Positions 1 through 11,828 of a stretch of 64,000 bases of DNA are shown here, piece by piece (position 1 is the stretch's first letter; every line of letters starts with the position of its first letter). The notes beneath the pieces were generated by a model. That model saw only the letters and a list, made by a program, of their open reading frames with translations, had not been told where the DNA came from and searched no databases. The translations under genes and the position numbers were made by a program. This DNA comes from Sipunculus nudus (lineage: Eukaryota > Annelida > Sipuncula > Golfingiida > Sipunculidae). The stretch spans positions 28,157,729-28,221,728 of the forward strand of contig CM049314.1 in assembly GCA_026874595.1 (NCBI GenBank), written 5' to 3'.

Positions 1-73
1 CTTTAAATTAAAGCCAGCAAAGTTGTTATCTGTGAAGCTTATATGCTTTATAAGTATGCATTTTTTTCAATAG

Positions 74-170
74 GTAATGCCAGTGTGGACCAGACATTGA
101 TCATGATACTTACATCCACCATGTTCGTCGGAGGCGCCCTAGCCATGTTTCTATGATAATACAATACCTG
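74..170 (+). pseudogene. SLC23-like transporter exon, decayed duplicate
   Basis: Duplicate of the exon at 8289-8384. After a tag/gt acceptor it encodes the tail of a nucleobase/ascorbate transporter (SLC23/NAT family): N-A-S-V-D-Q-T followed by a hydrophobic stretch ending in F-V-G-G-A-L-A-M-F-L. The family's matching segment ends in a 'D-x-T-I-P-G' motif. Here one extra base near 152-156 shifts the frame, so D-S-T-I-P-G is lost and a stop follows. The exon is 97 bases against 96 in the good copy. Its donor is the same non-canonical GC type as in the other copy. The gene's other exons would lie left of the window. I judge it non-functional. Confidence 0.72.
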
Positions 171-960
171 GCAAGAAGACACAATGAATACATGGCACAT
201 CCTTTTAATAATGACACTTTAATAGTAAATTAAGGAACCAAGAAGTAAAAGTGGCATTCGAAAAGGCAAACGCAATATCAGAATTTCAAATATTGCGCAT
301 GCATATGGATTACAAATATAATGCTCCATGTGACGTTATCGTTGTACCCAGTTTTAATTGGAAATCATTTTTGTATACATTTGAAATCTCTAAGATCCAG
401 ATCGCAGAGACATAGTGTCAGGTGGTTCTACACACTTCTAATTTATCTGATAAAAAACTTACGTGTTAGCCAAAGCCCCCTGATAATTAAAACACTCTTC
501 CTCTTTTCTTGAGCATTTTTTGTTAAACATCGCTTGATTCATTAATATCGTTATACATAATTGTTCCCAATCCTATTGTTAACGCCTAATTATATCTGGT
601 GGAAAGGTTTTTGCATCATAGTTGGTTATATTTACTCATACGATCATGTATTTATGGGATTTGACATATGCGCAACCATAAGTTAATTAGGCCAACGCAG
701 TTTTCATTGAGTCTTAACCTTCTATACAACCAAACAGTTCAACGTGTAGATAATAGGCTCTAAACTGAAAAGAGTATATTTCTTCATATTTTGAAGGAAA
801 CAATTTTAGTTACAGAAAATAGATAGCAAATTCTAATAAATACTGCATTGCTGGTTGACCACGTAAAGAATGTTGTGTGAACATGGCCTGCTGGTGTCAA
901 CAACAAAAATTGAATTTTTACAACAGACGTTGATTTCTGAGGAGAAGGTACTACAATAAT
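171..960. other. Duplicated non-coding flank (unit A)
   Basis: No gene seen. The stretch 270-470 matches 9216-9350 plus 9660-9720, and 480-850 matches 12540-12900, at an obvious but imperfect level. This shows that the whole interval between the SLC23 exon and the LRR gene was copied. The B-unit counterpart carries extra blocks that are absent here. Confidence 0.65.
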
Positions 961-967
961 TGGCTTG

Positions 968-2392
968 ATGTTATTCATATTGGTCCTCTTTATGAAGTCC
1001 CCAGGAGATACGTGGTCTTGTATAAAGACTAATCCCTGCATCATGCGCCCAATGAAATCATTGAATACAATCCTTACAGAAGTTCAAATGACCGAGCTAT
1101 CAGCAGCTCCATTCGTCAATCTCGCAGGATGCCACATGAAAGAACTACAAAGTTCCCCGTTTAACGAGCTAAAGAAAACAGCTGTCCTTGTATTATCACA
1201 CAACAATATAACCGTGGTTCGACGGTCACATTAAAAAAAAAAACGTATAAAAAGGACTTTACTTGGACCATAACGGCTTGAGGGAGGTATCCCCTCATTC
1301 ATTCGACATGATGTACGATCTTAAGATAATTGATCTGAGTTACAAAAAGCTGACCCTAAAGGCATGGACGGCCTGTCTAAAGTCCAGAATTTAAATCTCC
1401 GGCATAACCAGCTGAGAAGTATAGGTCCTGCCTGTACGTCCAGTTTGAAATCCCTCCGATCGTAAAATAATTTACCTCGTGATATTGGCAGGAGAATCAA
1501 ATGGCCAGCGGCTCTCAAGTGGTTGGACCTCGAAAACAACATGTTCAGACTACTTCCCGCAATCGTTAATTGTAACTTCACAGTGACCATGCGAGGGAAT
1601 AATTGGTACTGCGGATGCAAATATGAAACGCAGAATTTGCCAAGCAAATTGGTAGTTGACTGGCAATGCACTGATCCGGAAATCTTACGGAAGTTTAAAG
1701 ACTTCGCCAAAGTGGCTTGCAAAGAAACCTCAAACACAAAACGTTTTAGAGAAATAAGAAATTCAAATATGAATAAGGCCCGACTACTTTATTACTTTCA
1801 AATGACAAGTGAGCAACCTGTATGCAAGGCCCCCACAATTGAATCTGAGAATTGAAAACTACAGTGCCATCTGCAAGAGCACATCTAACTCAGCTCCAAG
1901 TCTTGAAGTCACCTTGCATGAAGCTGACGGAAACCTGAAAAGGCAGAAAAAAGCATCAAACTTAACAAACGCCGTTGAGACTGACATGTTTCTGCCCATG
2001 AACGGAGTGTAATTTATGTTGTATGCGTAGCTACAAACCCTGTCACTCTGGAGAACATTATATACTTAACTTCTGAAACTAACGTGCCCCAGACATCAGT
2101 CCCAATAAAATTGGAAAGAACACACGAGCGAATCAGCCTCTTTCCCCATGGAAACCTTCAGTGATGGAACTGGAGCCTACGCCTTTGGTGTTGCATTCCC
2201 GGCATGCTTTATGATGATATGTCTGATGATGAAACCAGGGGAACTACAAAGACAATAATCAGTTCATTTCGGTCTTGTTTTCTGTGCCTTCTTTGCTCCG
2301 GCCGAGGCAAAGGTGCAGAAGATATGCGAGACCTGAATTACATTGAGCCTATGGGTTACGAAAACCCATGGCATATCGGGCATTCTGATTAG
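968..2392 (+). pseudogene. LRR-Ig transmembrane receptor pseudogene, unit A
   Basis: Close relative of 12979-14547, with the same protein readable in pieces across changing frames. The N-terminal part (968-1234) has the W-S-C-I-K-T start of the mature protein and ends in a stop after an A run at 1233-1243. The LRR part (1245-1520) has frameshifts and lost bases. The LRRCT and linker (1523-1855) include the N-N-W-Y-C-G-C motif. The Ig part (1857-2010) follows after another shift. The whole membrane helix is deleted at about 2080-2110. The cytoplasmic tail (2204-2392), with its Y-I-E-P and Y-E-N-P motifs, survives. The ATG used by the sister gene is ATA here; the next in-frame ATG is at 968. 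Clearly dead as a receptor. Confidence 0.85.
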
Positions 2393-3540
2393 AAACTATA
2401 GGGGTTCTTTTCACGTGCCTGATAGATATTTTTCTTTAGATCATAACGTTTCTGCCCACGTTGTTGTAGGTGCTGTGACCCCATCGGATATAAAGGAGGT
2501 GCCTTCAGGCTTGCCTGAAACGATGGGTTCGCATCACCTTGCAATTTTTTTTAATAAGGAAACAGCTCAGGAGGGCCATGCATTAACAAAATAAATATTT
2601 AATTTCATATGTTATTCATTGCGTCAATATGACAGTGTTCTTTTAATATTCACCAGAACGGTAATGGACTCATTGAAATATCGTGTTCTTGCTGCCAACT
2701 CTGATTGGTTGTTGCCATAATTCCAAATGTTTCTTCGCAGACGCGTCGGCAGGATAGTTTTGACCTATAGTCATTTAGGGCAGATTTGCAAGAAATGGCG
2801 ATTATTATAGTGCGTGACCACTACGCTGACATTACAGTTTATTTGATCAGCTACTGATAGCTTTGGCGATTATATTTTAACTACTTGTGTACACATAACG
2901 AAAATTATCTGCGATCTTTTGCGACACCTTGAGGGGTTATTTGAAATACTCGTGTACACAAAACGTAAATATATATTAATAGATAAATGTATATGTGTGA
3001 GGTGTATTGTGCATATTTAACATCACATTTTCCTCGTAATTATTATTGAAAATTATTTTCTTGCTTGTGTGTTCTCTGTCCCTAAAAACATTATGTAAAT
3101 GTTTTGAATAGTTTCACATTTTATTTAGCACACATATTCTATTACCAAAACTAACTCCTTTATTGATTTGATTTCTTATGAAGGTTGGTGGAAGAGGTAA
3201 TTTATGCATTCATGGACCTCCATGCCCCTTATCTAATCTCTTTTCAATTACACATAATTCTTTCACTTCGCGAAACTTAGTACAAAGGTTAGTATTTGTC
3301 AGTTATCTTTAAACGGCCTGAATATTAGTTTCAATTTGCCAAAACAATAATGGACTTTATTTTATGTAAATATTTCTGCGCATTAAGGTAATAATCGTTG
3401 TTTTTCTGTTTCATTGGTTTCATTTAATTATTTCAGGTGAGAAAGGTATGATTTACATGAAGCAGTGATTCATGTTGAAGTGAATCATTCAGATATCTTG
3501 TAGTTCTAGTTAGATGGCTGGTTTTAGGCTTTTGCCTAAG
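2393..3540. other. Duplicated 3' flank of the LRR gene (unit A)
   Basis: No coding signal. It aligns with 14548-15740: the 'agggccatgca', 'attcaccagaa' and 'atgatttacatgaa..cagtgatt' blocks occur in both copies in the same order. The unit-B copy has gained a (TA)n tract and several indels. The match fades near 3540, which I take as the right edge of unit A. Confidence 0.6.
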
Positions 3541-5925
3541 CTGAACATGCACAGTATTTTGATAATATAGACTTCACACGTTCAATATAATTCAACCGAT
3601 TCCTGTGTTGTGTTGTTAGTCATACGACAAGTAAATGAACCCTCCGGCTTCGATCTCATAAAAATGGTTTATATCCTCAGACATACGTGATTTTGTGTAA
3701 ATTCATCATGGTATTAAATAACTGGATTAATCTTCAGAAAAAGCTGCTTTTTATTATTATTACCTTAACCTACCTTGGCCCACCAATATTAGAGCCGTCA
3801 CATTTAGGCTGTTAAGCTTTCAAGTGTATCTAATGGCAAGGAACAATATTTATATATGAATCGTTTTAATTTTATGAACGTCTTTATGTCATCTTACGCA
3901 TAATTTATCCTTTTATTCCCTGCAAAATAAGTTTTCTCTCATTCCATTATCAGTTTATGTATAAAACCTTATGTATGTATATGTGTATTGACACGAAACG
4001 TCCTTATTCATGGTCCCCCAGTTAAAATGATGAAAGGGAGATCATTGTTGATTATCCATGTAAATACAAACCTGTTGTACATTTCTCAGTTGAATAACTC
4101 TCTGTCGGCATGAATTTTATGGAGGCGTTTTACGTTAGCTAGTATGAATGTCGATATAACACTGTTGCAGTTTTCTACGACTAGGTGTTGTGATCGTGAC
4201 TATGGCTGCCCTTTATACGCAATGGAGATTTGGAATGGGACTCTTGAATTCAGAAACGGTTGAAGATATAGCTAAATTGGGTACACGGGAGTCCTTGGTC
4301 TAATTCTGTCCTATGTGCGCCATCTGACGGTAGCAGGTGTATTCTCAATTATCGATTTTCCTATAGGAAATCTCGGAGTCAGGTTGGCAGGGCAGAGCTA
4401 GCATATCGCCGCATTGTGAATGCACTATTATTTTGTTATAAGGTTAAACAATTCTTTTAAACAACTAAGTGACCCTGAGGTCGTCTAGTCATCTGTCATG
4501 CTAAGAGTAACATGGCTTTCAGTGGTAGAGAAGACCTAGTTTGTATGAAACTCACTGACTGTTCAGGTGCAGTAGCTCGCAAAAAAACTGTAGCTAGCTA
4601 TATATCAAATGATAATATCAGATAACGGGCTTATCTTTAACAGTAAGTCTCTTTTCTTGGGGTTTAGTCGGTGTACCTTCCAAAATCCCTGTTGTCTGGT
4701 CAGTGAACCTGATCATAACCGGCAATTCTGCAGGCACATGCTCTTAGAAAGGGGATATTTAAATGTTATAACATTCATGCCCTGTGGTGAGCGTTAAAGA
4801 AAACACGGCTGCAGAATCAGGCCTGGAGCAGGCTTATATTATGCTTACGTACAATCAAATTAAATTATAGGAGATAAATGTTAATATACCAGCTACTGTT
4901 GTAGTACATGCAATAAACGAGAAAGCTAGCATTACTTACATGCGTAGGCGTTAAGTACACGTATGCAGTGCGTATGCATAACGCAGCTTGAGAACGGGCG
5001 CCTGTGATTTATTAAGACTCAGGCCTAGCATTATTTATTCAACAGAATCGGGCCTAGGATATAGAGTTGCAGAAGCAGAGAAATTATCTGCCAGAGGAAT
5101 TCCCTCTCACTGATGTCTAACTTTGGAGTTTCCCCATTCGTTACCATGCATTTGCGTTTTCAATCACTATCATGAGCAATGGAAATGTGCTGCATACGCA
5201 TACGCATATAGACATACATGCAGGAGCTATGTGCATTTATTTAGCTGTATTGTTCAATTTACGGTAAAAGCATTACATTTGCACAAGGCTTTGCGTGCCC
5301 TAAAATATATTTTAAGCACAGAACTATCGCAAATTTTTCTCAGAACGAGGACAACTGCCTAGTATTAATTTTTGAAGGAATAATGTATATCTTTGAAAAG
5401 ACCCTCAAGTCCATAACGTTAATGTAGATTGCTCCAGATAGTTTGAGGAAAGTTTATACTGAGTAAATCCCAATGAGAACATTGTAAGTTTAAATCATTT
5501 GAACTACGTTTTAACCTTTCTCAGAAACACATTAAAGCCATATATTTTTTACGAGTAGGTAAATGTTCAAAATGGTGTTCCTTTTGGATGTGTGAAGATA
5601 GTAACAGTTTTAATCAGACAAAAAATCAAGTAAATTAGCTGGGCTTATAAAAATAACATTAACGTCGGCTTTTAATGGTAAATACTCGGCGAATGGCATC
5701 CATTTTGAAATAAGGGACAGATCTCCGATAAACATGTGGTCGAAAGTGCTTCTCAAGATGTCGCTTAACGCTGTTAATGAAAAAGGAAAAGTGGGAGATA
5801 TAACAAACACGTGTATTCTCAACATATCCAGAGAGTATGATTAAAAACTGTGATTTGTTATGTTATGTGTAATTCCAATTGTTTAATCCTTACATATAAT
5901 AACTGAATATTCCGTCTGTCTGCAG
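3541..5925. other. Unassigned AT-rich stretch
   Basis: No ORF here looks like a known protein, and I could not find upstream SLC23 exons although the gene's earlier transmembrane segments should precede 5926. Small ORFs (for example 5123-5362) lack recognisable motifs. It may be intron or intergenic sequence. Confidence 0.3.
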
Positions 5926-6078
5926 GTGCTATTGGCAATGTTCTGGTGTGGATGTTATGCGCCATACCGACGGCAGGTGGCGCCCTGCAAGCGGGGTTGC
6001 CATGGAAACAAGCTATAAGGACAGACACCATGATACAGGCAGTGAGAGACGCGGCGTGGGTTCTATTCCCTTTTCCCT
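5926..6078 (+). pseudogene. SLC23-like transporter, exon encoding the P-F-P-F-Q-W-G region (5' part)
   Basis: Starts after a tctgcag acceptor and ends before a gtaggt donor. The frame beginning G-A-I-G-N-V-L-V-W-M-L-C gives a membrane helix, then R-T-D, then A-A-W-V-L-F-P-F-P. Joined over the intron to F-Q-W-G this matches the SLC23 pattern 'R-T-D ... P-W-x-x-x-P-Y-P-F-Q-W-G', which lies just before the substrate-binding core of these Na+-coupled ascorbate or nucleobase transporters. It is 153 bases and open. Because later exons of the same gene have broken junctions, I treat the gene as a pseudogene or partial copy rather than a working transporter. Confidence 0.72.
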
Positions 6079-6179
6079 GTAGGTAATCGTACAGATAGAC
6101 AGATACAAATAATCAAATATCAAGTCATATTCAGTTCAAAATGTACAATGGCATTATTTTTCGCCGTTTTTCCTTGCAG

Positions 6180-6324
6180 TTCAATGGGGCAAGCCGTCAT
6201 TTTCCGTGTCTTGGTTTGTCGGGATGTTCTTTGGAGTTCTGGCCTGCACAACCGAAATAATAGGCGACTATTACTCATGCGCAAGGATGTTCGGTGTATT
6301 AAAGCCTCGGTGTTATTAACAGAG
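6180..6324 (+). pseudogene. SLC23-like transporter, core exon with E-I-I-G-D-Y-Y motif
   Basis: After a ccttgcag acceptor the exon reads Q-W-G-K-P-S-F-S-V-S-W-F-V-G and then T-T-E-I-I-G-D-Y-Y-S-C-A-R. This is the highly conserved SLC23/NAT stretch (family form 'S-x-E-S-I-G-D-Y-Y-A-C-A'), which forms part of the substrate site. Close to the 3' end (about 6296-6320) two small indels break the frame and an in-frame TAA appears. With the indels ignored the end would read I-N-R, the usual family sequence, right before a gtaatg donor. The catalytic-type residues are kept but the exon end is damaged. Confidence 0.75.
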
Positions 6325-7025
6325 GTAATGCAATCTGGTGTAGAATTTATGCTGGTTGTCAGTCTTTTTCACTCCGTTTTTATTTTTATGGAGTAAACAT
6401 ATTTCTTTTAAATTTCAAGATAATTTTGTCAACCATTTAATAGTTGCCTCATATTTTCATCAATTGTTCAATTTGGCACCTCATATTGAGAATATAAAGG
6501 ACACTGCATGTGTATATAGCCGCACTGATTTTGTCATGAATGCTGGACCATGTTTTCGAATATTTAAGTCAAATGTATGTCATGAATAAAATAATGTTGA
6601 AAATAGGAAAAATAATTTTAGTAAAATTGAAATATACATTGATAATATTTGGTGCGAGCGAAGGAAAGTACGATATTTTAGTGTAGGTCATAACAGGAGG
6701 GGGTCCGAAAATTTTTAGTGGGTGTCCTTAGTAGGCGGCAGAGGAGGGTCTGTCTGTACACTGTTTGTTTGCCCCCTCACACTTTCTAAGCAAACAGCCC
6801 CATGCTGGCACTCGGTCCTACTACAATAATCTTTGTAAGGCAATAATACATATGATATAGGATAAACAATTCAAGAGGTTTTTAAACTTGTGGAACTCAC
6901 ACAATACATGTCCACCATGTACATATAAACGAAATTTAAAAGGAAAAAGAACAAGTAAATTGGTGTCCGGGTATATTTAAACCTAATTTTAATATTAAAT
7001 ACAAGGTGTATCAGAATTTATTTGG

Positions 7026-7129
7026 GGATTTGGAGAGAAGGATTAGGAAACCTTCTATGTGGAATCTGGGGCACTGGAGTTGGCGTGACTTCGAACACCA
7101 CCAAGATCGGCATTGTCGCTGTGACAATG
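7026..7129 (+). pseudogene. SLC23-like transporter, exon with E-G-L-G-N-L-L-C-G motif
   Basis: Reads I-W-R-E-G-L-G-N-L-L-C-G-I-W-G-T-G and then T-T-K-I-G-I-V. This parallels the family's 'I-F-T-E-G-I-G-x-x-L-A-G-I-F-G-T-G-x-G-x-T-x-x-x-x-x-I-G' with the usual glycines kept. The expected acceptor AG in front of it reads GG (7024-7025), and the exon ends at a gtatcg donor. Loss of the acceptor suggests the exon could not be spliced normally. The boundary is therefore inferred from the protein match. Confidence 0.65.
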
Positions 7130-7429
7130 GTATCGGTTGTGGTTTACTTTGTGCATCATTTGAATAAGAATCTTAGAAATTAATAAATTTTCAAAGTTGT
7201 GAAGATACATGCGGATACTGCCGAAAGGTATCCCATTGTGTTTTTTCACGTTTAGCCCCTTAGCACGTCATAATGCCTCAACTAAGTGCGATCTTAGACG
7301 TAGGCCCCTGAGCCAACGCCTTTATTAATTGGGCGCTAGAGAACAAGTGAATTTTGTTTACTTTGCATCAGCCTACTTTACCACAGTCTCGCAGGGGATA
7401 GTTTAGTCAGGGGCCAGTTCACTGATTCG

Positions 7430-7556
7430 TCGGGAGGCGCCGTGTGGTACAGCTTGCGGCTCTTTGGATGTTGCATTCCGGACTCTTATCAAAGCACGGT
7501 GCGCTGTTTGCCACAGTTCCCAGGCAAGTTATAAGTGGCGCTTACCTTTACATAGT
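7430..7556 (+). pseudogene. SLC23-like transporter, exon with G-A-L-F-A-T-V-P motif
   Basis: The frame gives V-G-R-R-R-V-V-Q-L-A-A-L and then K-H-G-A-L-F-A-T-V-P-x-x-V-I-S-G-A. This matches the family's 'V-G-S-R-R-V-I-Q ... K-F-x-A-L-F-A-S-L-P-x-P-V-x-G-G'. No AG acceptor lies where the frame requires one; in-frame upstream sequence has stops. The perfect gtaagt donor at 7557 leaves phase 0, while the next exon needs phase 1, so one base has been lost at the junction. Good homology, broken gene. Confidence 0.68.
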
Positions 7557-7928
7557 AAGTATGTCAAATTGCTCTTCATCAGGATCTTTATATAATTTTC
7601 TTTTATTACTATGTATCACAGTTTTACATAGATGAATATCAATGTTTTGTAAACGAATATTTAAATTACATTGGACTTGAAGCAACGGCATTTTGGATAT
7701 AAAACAAAACTTTATGACATTTACAACAATTTATAATATTTTATTCATGAACAATTCAGTCATGAATAAAGTTTTGCGTTTGAGGTTTATTTTTTATATC
7801 ATCACTTTTAAAAAAAATTGACAACTTCATACAGCATAACGGGAAAAAAATAAAACCTGAGGTTTTTGGATAACCCTTGTTTGATGCCCTTGTATGATAC
7901 TGAAGTTCCCTTCATATCTGCTTTGCAG

Positions 7929-8072
7929 GTTTTATAATCTCAGCCGGTCTTTCGGAGCTTCATTTTGTCAACTTAAGTCGGACAAGATACATGTGTATAC
8001 AAGGAATATCTCTGGGAGTAGGAATCTCTGTACCGGCGTGGAGCAAAGTTAACCCGAACGCCGTGGTGTTAG
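7929..8072 (+). pseudogene. SLC23-like transporter, membrane exon G-L-S-x-L-x-F
   Basis: A 144-base exon with canonical ctttgcag and gtgaat borders, phase 1 to phase 1. It reads I-I-S-A-G-L-S-E-L-H-F-V-N-L and then R-Y-M-C-I-Q-G-I-S-L-G-V-G-I-S-V-P. The family's equivalent is '[31 protein letters not shown]'. The exon itself is undamaged and its phase fits 8289-8384. Expression cannot be excluded for a transcript starting downstream of the broken exons. Confidence 0.75.
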
Positions 8073-8288
8073 GTGAATCAAGATCTTATCTAGAACTCTA
8101 GTGATATAAGTTGAGACCTTGTCCTATCTCCAAAGAAAGAAAATTTTATATTTTTTTTTGCCTTACGAATACTTCGCTAGTTGCCACAGAAATCCCAATA
8201 TCACAATAAGAACCTTTGCCAATTTAAACCAGTCAGGTTGTCAAATCCTTCAAGATTATATGTTTTCTCGGTATGCATTTTTATCTAG

Positions 8289-8384
8289 GGAATGCAAGTC
8301 TGGATCAGACATTGCTAATGATACTTACGTCCACACTGTTTGTCGGAGGCGCTCTTGCCATGTTTCTGGATAGTACAATACCTG
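8289..8384 (+). pseudogene. SLC23-like transporter, last recognised exon, GC donor
   Basis: A 96-base exon, phase 1 to phase 1, after an atctag acceptor. It reads N-A-S-L-D-Q-T-L, then F-V-G-G-A-L-A-M-F-L-D-S-T-I-P-G, which is the SLC23 C-terminal helix ending in the family's 'D-N-T-I-P-G'. The donor is G|GCAAGT, a good match to GC-AG introns, and the same donor is seen in the unit-A copy at 170. The exon for the cytoplasmic C-terminus was not found downstream. The exon is intact, but it belongs to a gene with damaged upstream exons. Confidence 0.75.
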
Positions 8385-11270
8385 GCAAGTATGAATCAAT
8401 AAACACTTGACACATTCGCTTAACAATGCGGACAATCTCTGGTGTACCCCCGCTTAACGGACCATCTTCGGTTCGACTTATCGTTTTATACTAATTTAAG
8501 AACCCCCCTTCGGCGGTCACCTCGCTCATCAGGACAATGGACACTCCAGCGGAACGTTACAATTACAACCGCTAACGGACACAAAAACGGCTTTCTTGCC
8601 CGGTTGGCGGATGACAACTTTTTTTAACACACTAACTGCAATAATGTGTTGCTTCATATTTAGACAGTTGTCTAGGATAACGAAAAAGAGACATTTGTAC
8701 CCCATTTACCTCAAAGTTTGTAATTTGTTACCAAAACTTGTTGGTACTTTTGGAGTTCCCATTATGCCGAGCTCTAACTGAAGTTAAAGAGTCACTCTGA
8801 TTTTGTACCACATTTTTCTCTCATTGGCGAGGGACCCAGGATAATAATGTATTTCTCAGGAGTAACACATCGTAGACTTTGTTACTTTTTAGATCAAAAG
8901 TGACCATAGACGTTTATTAGTCACCTGTTTTGTGATTAATTTGGCTCTTGATTGCTCACAATGAAGAACTCGTGTATTCCTTGATTTTTTCAGGGGTCTG
9001 TAAGGTTAAATGTTTAAAGAGTTTAATTTTGCCATCACAAACAATGTTAACATAGCAAAGGTTAAAAAGATTTAGTTAGATACAGGAGAAAAACACTTAG
9101 TAAATAGTTGGAAATATTATGTAAATAAGATATAATATATAAAATAATATAACTTTAAGTTGAAAGACGACGACAAACAATAAAAAATAAATAAGGGAGG
9201 CAATGTTATATGAGGTTTCGTCATATATTGCGCATGTTCATGGATTACAATAGAACTATGCTCCACGTAACATTATCTTTGTGTCGAATTTTAATCCGAA
9301 ATTATTTTTACATGCATTCTATAACTTGAAGTTCCAGATCACAAGTCCAAGGGAGATACTTTATAGGGGATAGAAATGATACCATTTACGACTTCCCATG
9401 CGGAATGAGTTGGATACGAAAAATTAATATTTAAAATATTTCCTCCCGTGTTCCCCGACCTACAAGGGATGCTACAGGTGGCACAAGAAGTGATGTCACT
9501 CAGTGAACAGAGGAAAGTGAGGAAACGGAAGTAGAATGTACTTTGCACGTAGTTCTGTAATTGAGCAACTGAATTCTACATGCGCATACTATGCTAACGA
9601 TATACGAGGGAAAGCGGTTTTTAATATACGTTGTGATCATAAACCTTTGGTGAAATAATATATGAATTAGACGTAGTGTCATGTGGTTCTATAAAATTCT
9701 AATTAATCTATTAAGGCGAGGCTATCCGATCAAACCTTGAGCAGGTGCCGAAATACAGATAGCTCATTCACTGGTCAGCTAATATTATCCAGACGACCAG
9801 TGAGATCTCCCTTGAGAATACCTCGAGGTCTTGTCGAACCGTTCGGCCCGTATTGCTTAAGCGACATAATTTCACGGCTCCATTCATCAACGTCAAAGGT
9901 AATTATTCGCCATAAATGGTAGTAACATGAATGAATGGTGTGCTCACCAGACTCGCTTTAGGTATAACTTTCTGCTCACAACATCTTATAGTTCAAGCCT
10001 TTCCGATCTTAAACCTGTCCTTTAGGTTGCAGTTCTAACCTTTCCAATCCCAGTTCAAATATATTTCCTTGAAAACCACGGGTTGCTGTAAACTCTGTTT
10101 CCCATCAATAGTTTATTAATAGGTTTTATTTGCGCATGATGTTTTAAAACTGTGTCCCGCGCCAGTTAGCTAGACCTTACTTTTTTCTTGTTTTTGCTTA
10201 TTGCTATATACCTATATTTTAAAATTAAAAGGTAAAATTAAATTAACTTGGGTCTCATTAAAGTCTTTTGCTCATTTATGCACTGGATACACTATGGATT
10301 TCGTCTCCGATTAAGGGGTAAGGGGAATTAAATTGACCATCACTCCAAAAATTATTGACATTAGATAAAAAAGTACCAAACAAGTCCACTTGGATGATAT
10401 AAAAATATGAAATTATGTCAGTATTGATTTCTACAGGGGTCAAAACGTTATTGGTTCGCCTTGACCACAATCTAGAAATTAGTAACCCATCATTTCATTG
10501 CATGCTGGCAATAGATAAACGATCAAATTATGAGGGAGCCTACTACACTCCCAATTTTGTTTTTTTTTTTTCCGTTTTCCTTTAATGGGCATAAGCAGGA
10601 GCAATATTATGCCTATTCTTTCACACTATCAGTTCAATTATGCTTTATACTAAAGTTTCCCAGCAAAACTATCCCAGCACACAGTCTCAGTACCTCGCTT
10701 CGGCTGTTTGACACCTTGTTATGGCTCTGCGTGTTGGTAAACATAGTCCATGTGTTTATGTTTACCACAACATGGCCGTGTGACCGGAGGTATGATTCTG
10801 ATCCGCAACACGCCGTGTTTCAGCCAGCGAGAACAGTGTGTTTCATTTTTGTGGGCCAAGTCAGTCAGGGCATCTCCTGATTGACTCGTAATGTGTCGCA
10901 CTATGTTTATGTTGACACCTGTGATCGCGCCCGGTCCACTTTTTTTACGCTCGTTCACAGGAAAAAACTATTTTTTTCGTGTTAATTCAACATGCTCTAT
11001 ATGTGATTAGGCCCCTTAAAGTGACCTTTAAATATTTTAAATGTTACGAGAATAAGAATGTAGACAGCCCATGTAAAAGTAAAAATGGCTGCCAATTAAG
11101 CGGTTTATTATCATTAGAATAGTTTTGCCTTTTATAAAGGGTATTCAATAACTGTTATTTTGTTATAATAACATTGCTTTAAGTCAGGGGTGAATTTTGG
11201 AGACCTGAACGAACATAAAAATGGGCATTGTTTGTATCTGCGTTGATGAATTATTGTACGTGCTTCCGGG
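8385..11270. other. Unit-B flank with blocks not present in unit A
   Basis: No gene recognised. About 9216-9350 and 9660-9720 match 270-470 of unit A. By contrast 8440-9215, 9351-9660 and 9725-12540 have no counterpart there and look like later insertions or A-side losses. Part of 8440-8640 is richer in GC and open (61 codons), without a recognisable motif. A short poly-T at 10560-10571 and ORFs near 10530-10960 also show no known domain. Confidence 0.4.
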
Positions 11271-11335
11271 TTGGCGTCTTTAGTGATTCTCCGGTGGCAT
11301 ATCAGGGATTATGAATAAAGTTGGACAGCACAAAG

Positions 11336-11387
<52 letters not shown>

Positions 11388-11707
11388 GTATGTGTTTGTG
11401 AGTGTGAGAGAGGGGGGTTGAAAGGTTGAGAAGCATTTTACATTGTGGACTCTACCTAAGTGAAAATACTAGTTTGATTTGGTGTGTAATGGTAGGGCTG
11501 CAAATGTATCTGTTTTGGCAGATTACAAATTTCGAACAGGGATAGTAGGGGTCAAAATGTTCAATAAGTATATTAACCATTGAATGTGACCTCAACTTGA
11601 AGCCTAATTTTAAGTAATAGAATTTATTCTAAAACGCTCATCCAGTACGGTTTTAAAATTAATTTTATTTAAATCAGCAGGAGAAATGATAAAATGTACA
11701 AATGGAC
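11271..11707 (+). repeat. Recent 437-bp tandem duplication, unit 1
   Basis: Begins 'ttggcgtctttagtgatt' and contains a (TA)n tract at about 11337-11383 followed by a short GT stretch. Immediately followed by a second copy that differs at only a handful of positions plus microsatellite length. Confidence 0.9.
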
Positions 11708-11772
11708 TTGGCGTCTTTAGTGATTCTCCGGTGGCATATCAGGGATTATGAATAAAGTTGGACAGCACGAAG

Positions 11773-11828
<56 letters not shown>

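Noticed and set aside
4609-4797. Integrase-like 'S-D-N-G' ORF
   Set aside because: Only four residues match and nothing around it supports an integrase.
9732-9900. C-terminal SLC23 exon with a gtaatt donor
   Set aside because: Splice-like borders exist, but no frame resembles the SLC23 cytoplasmic tail.
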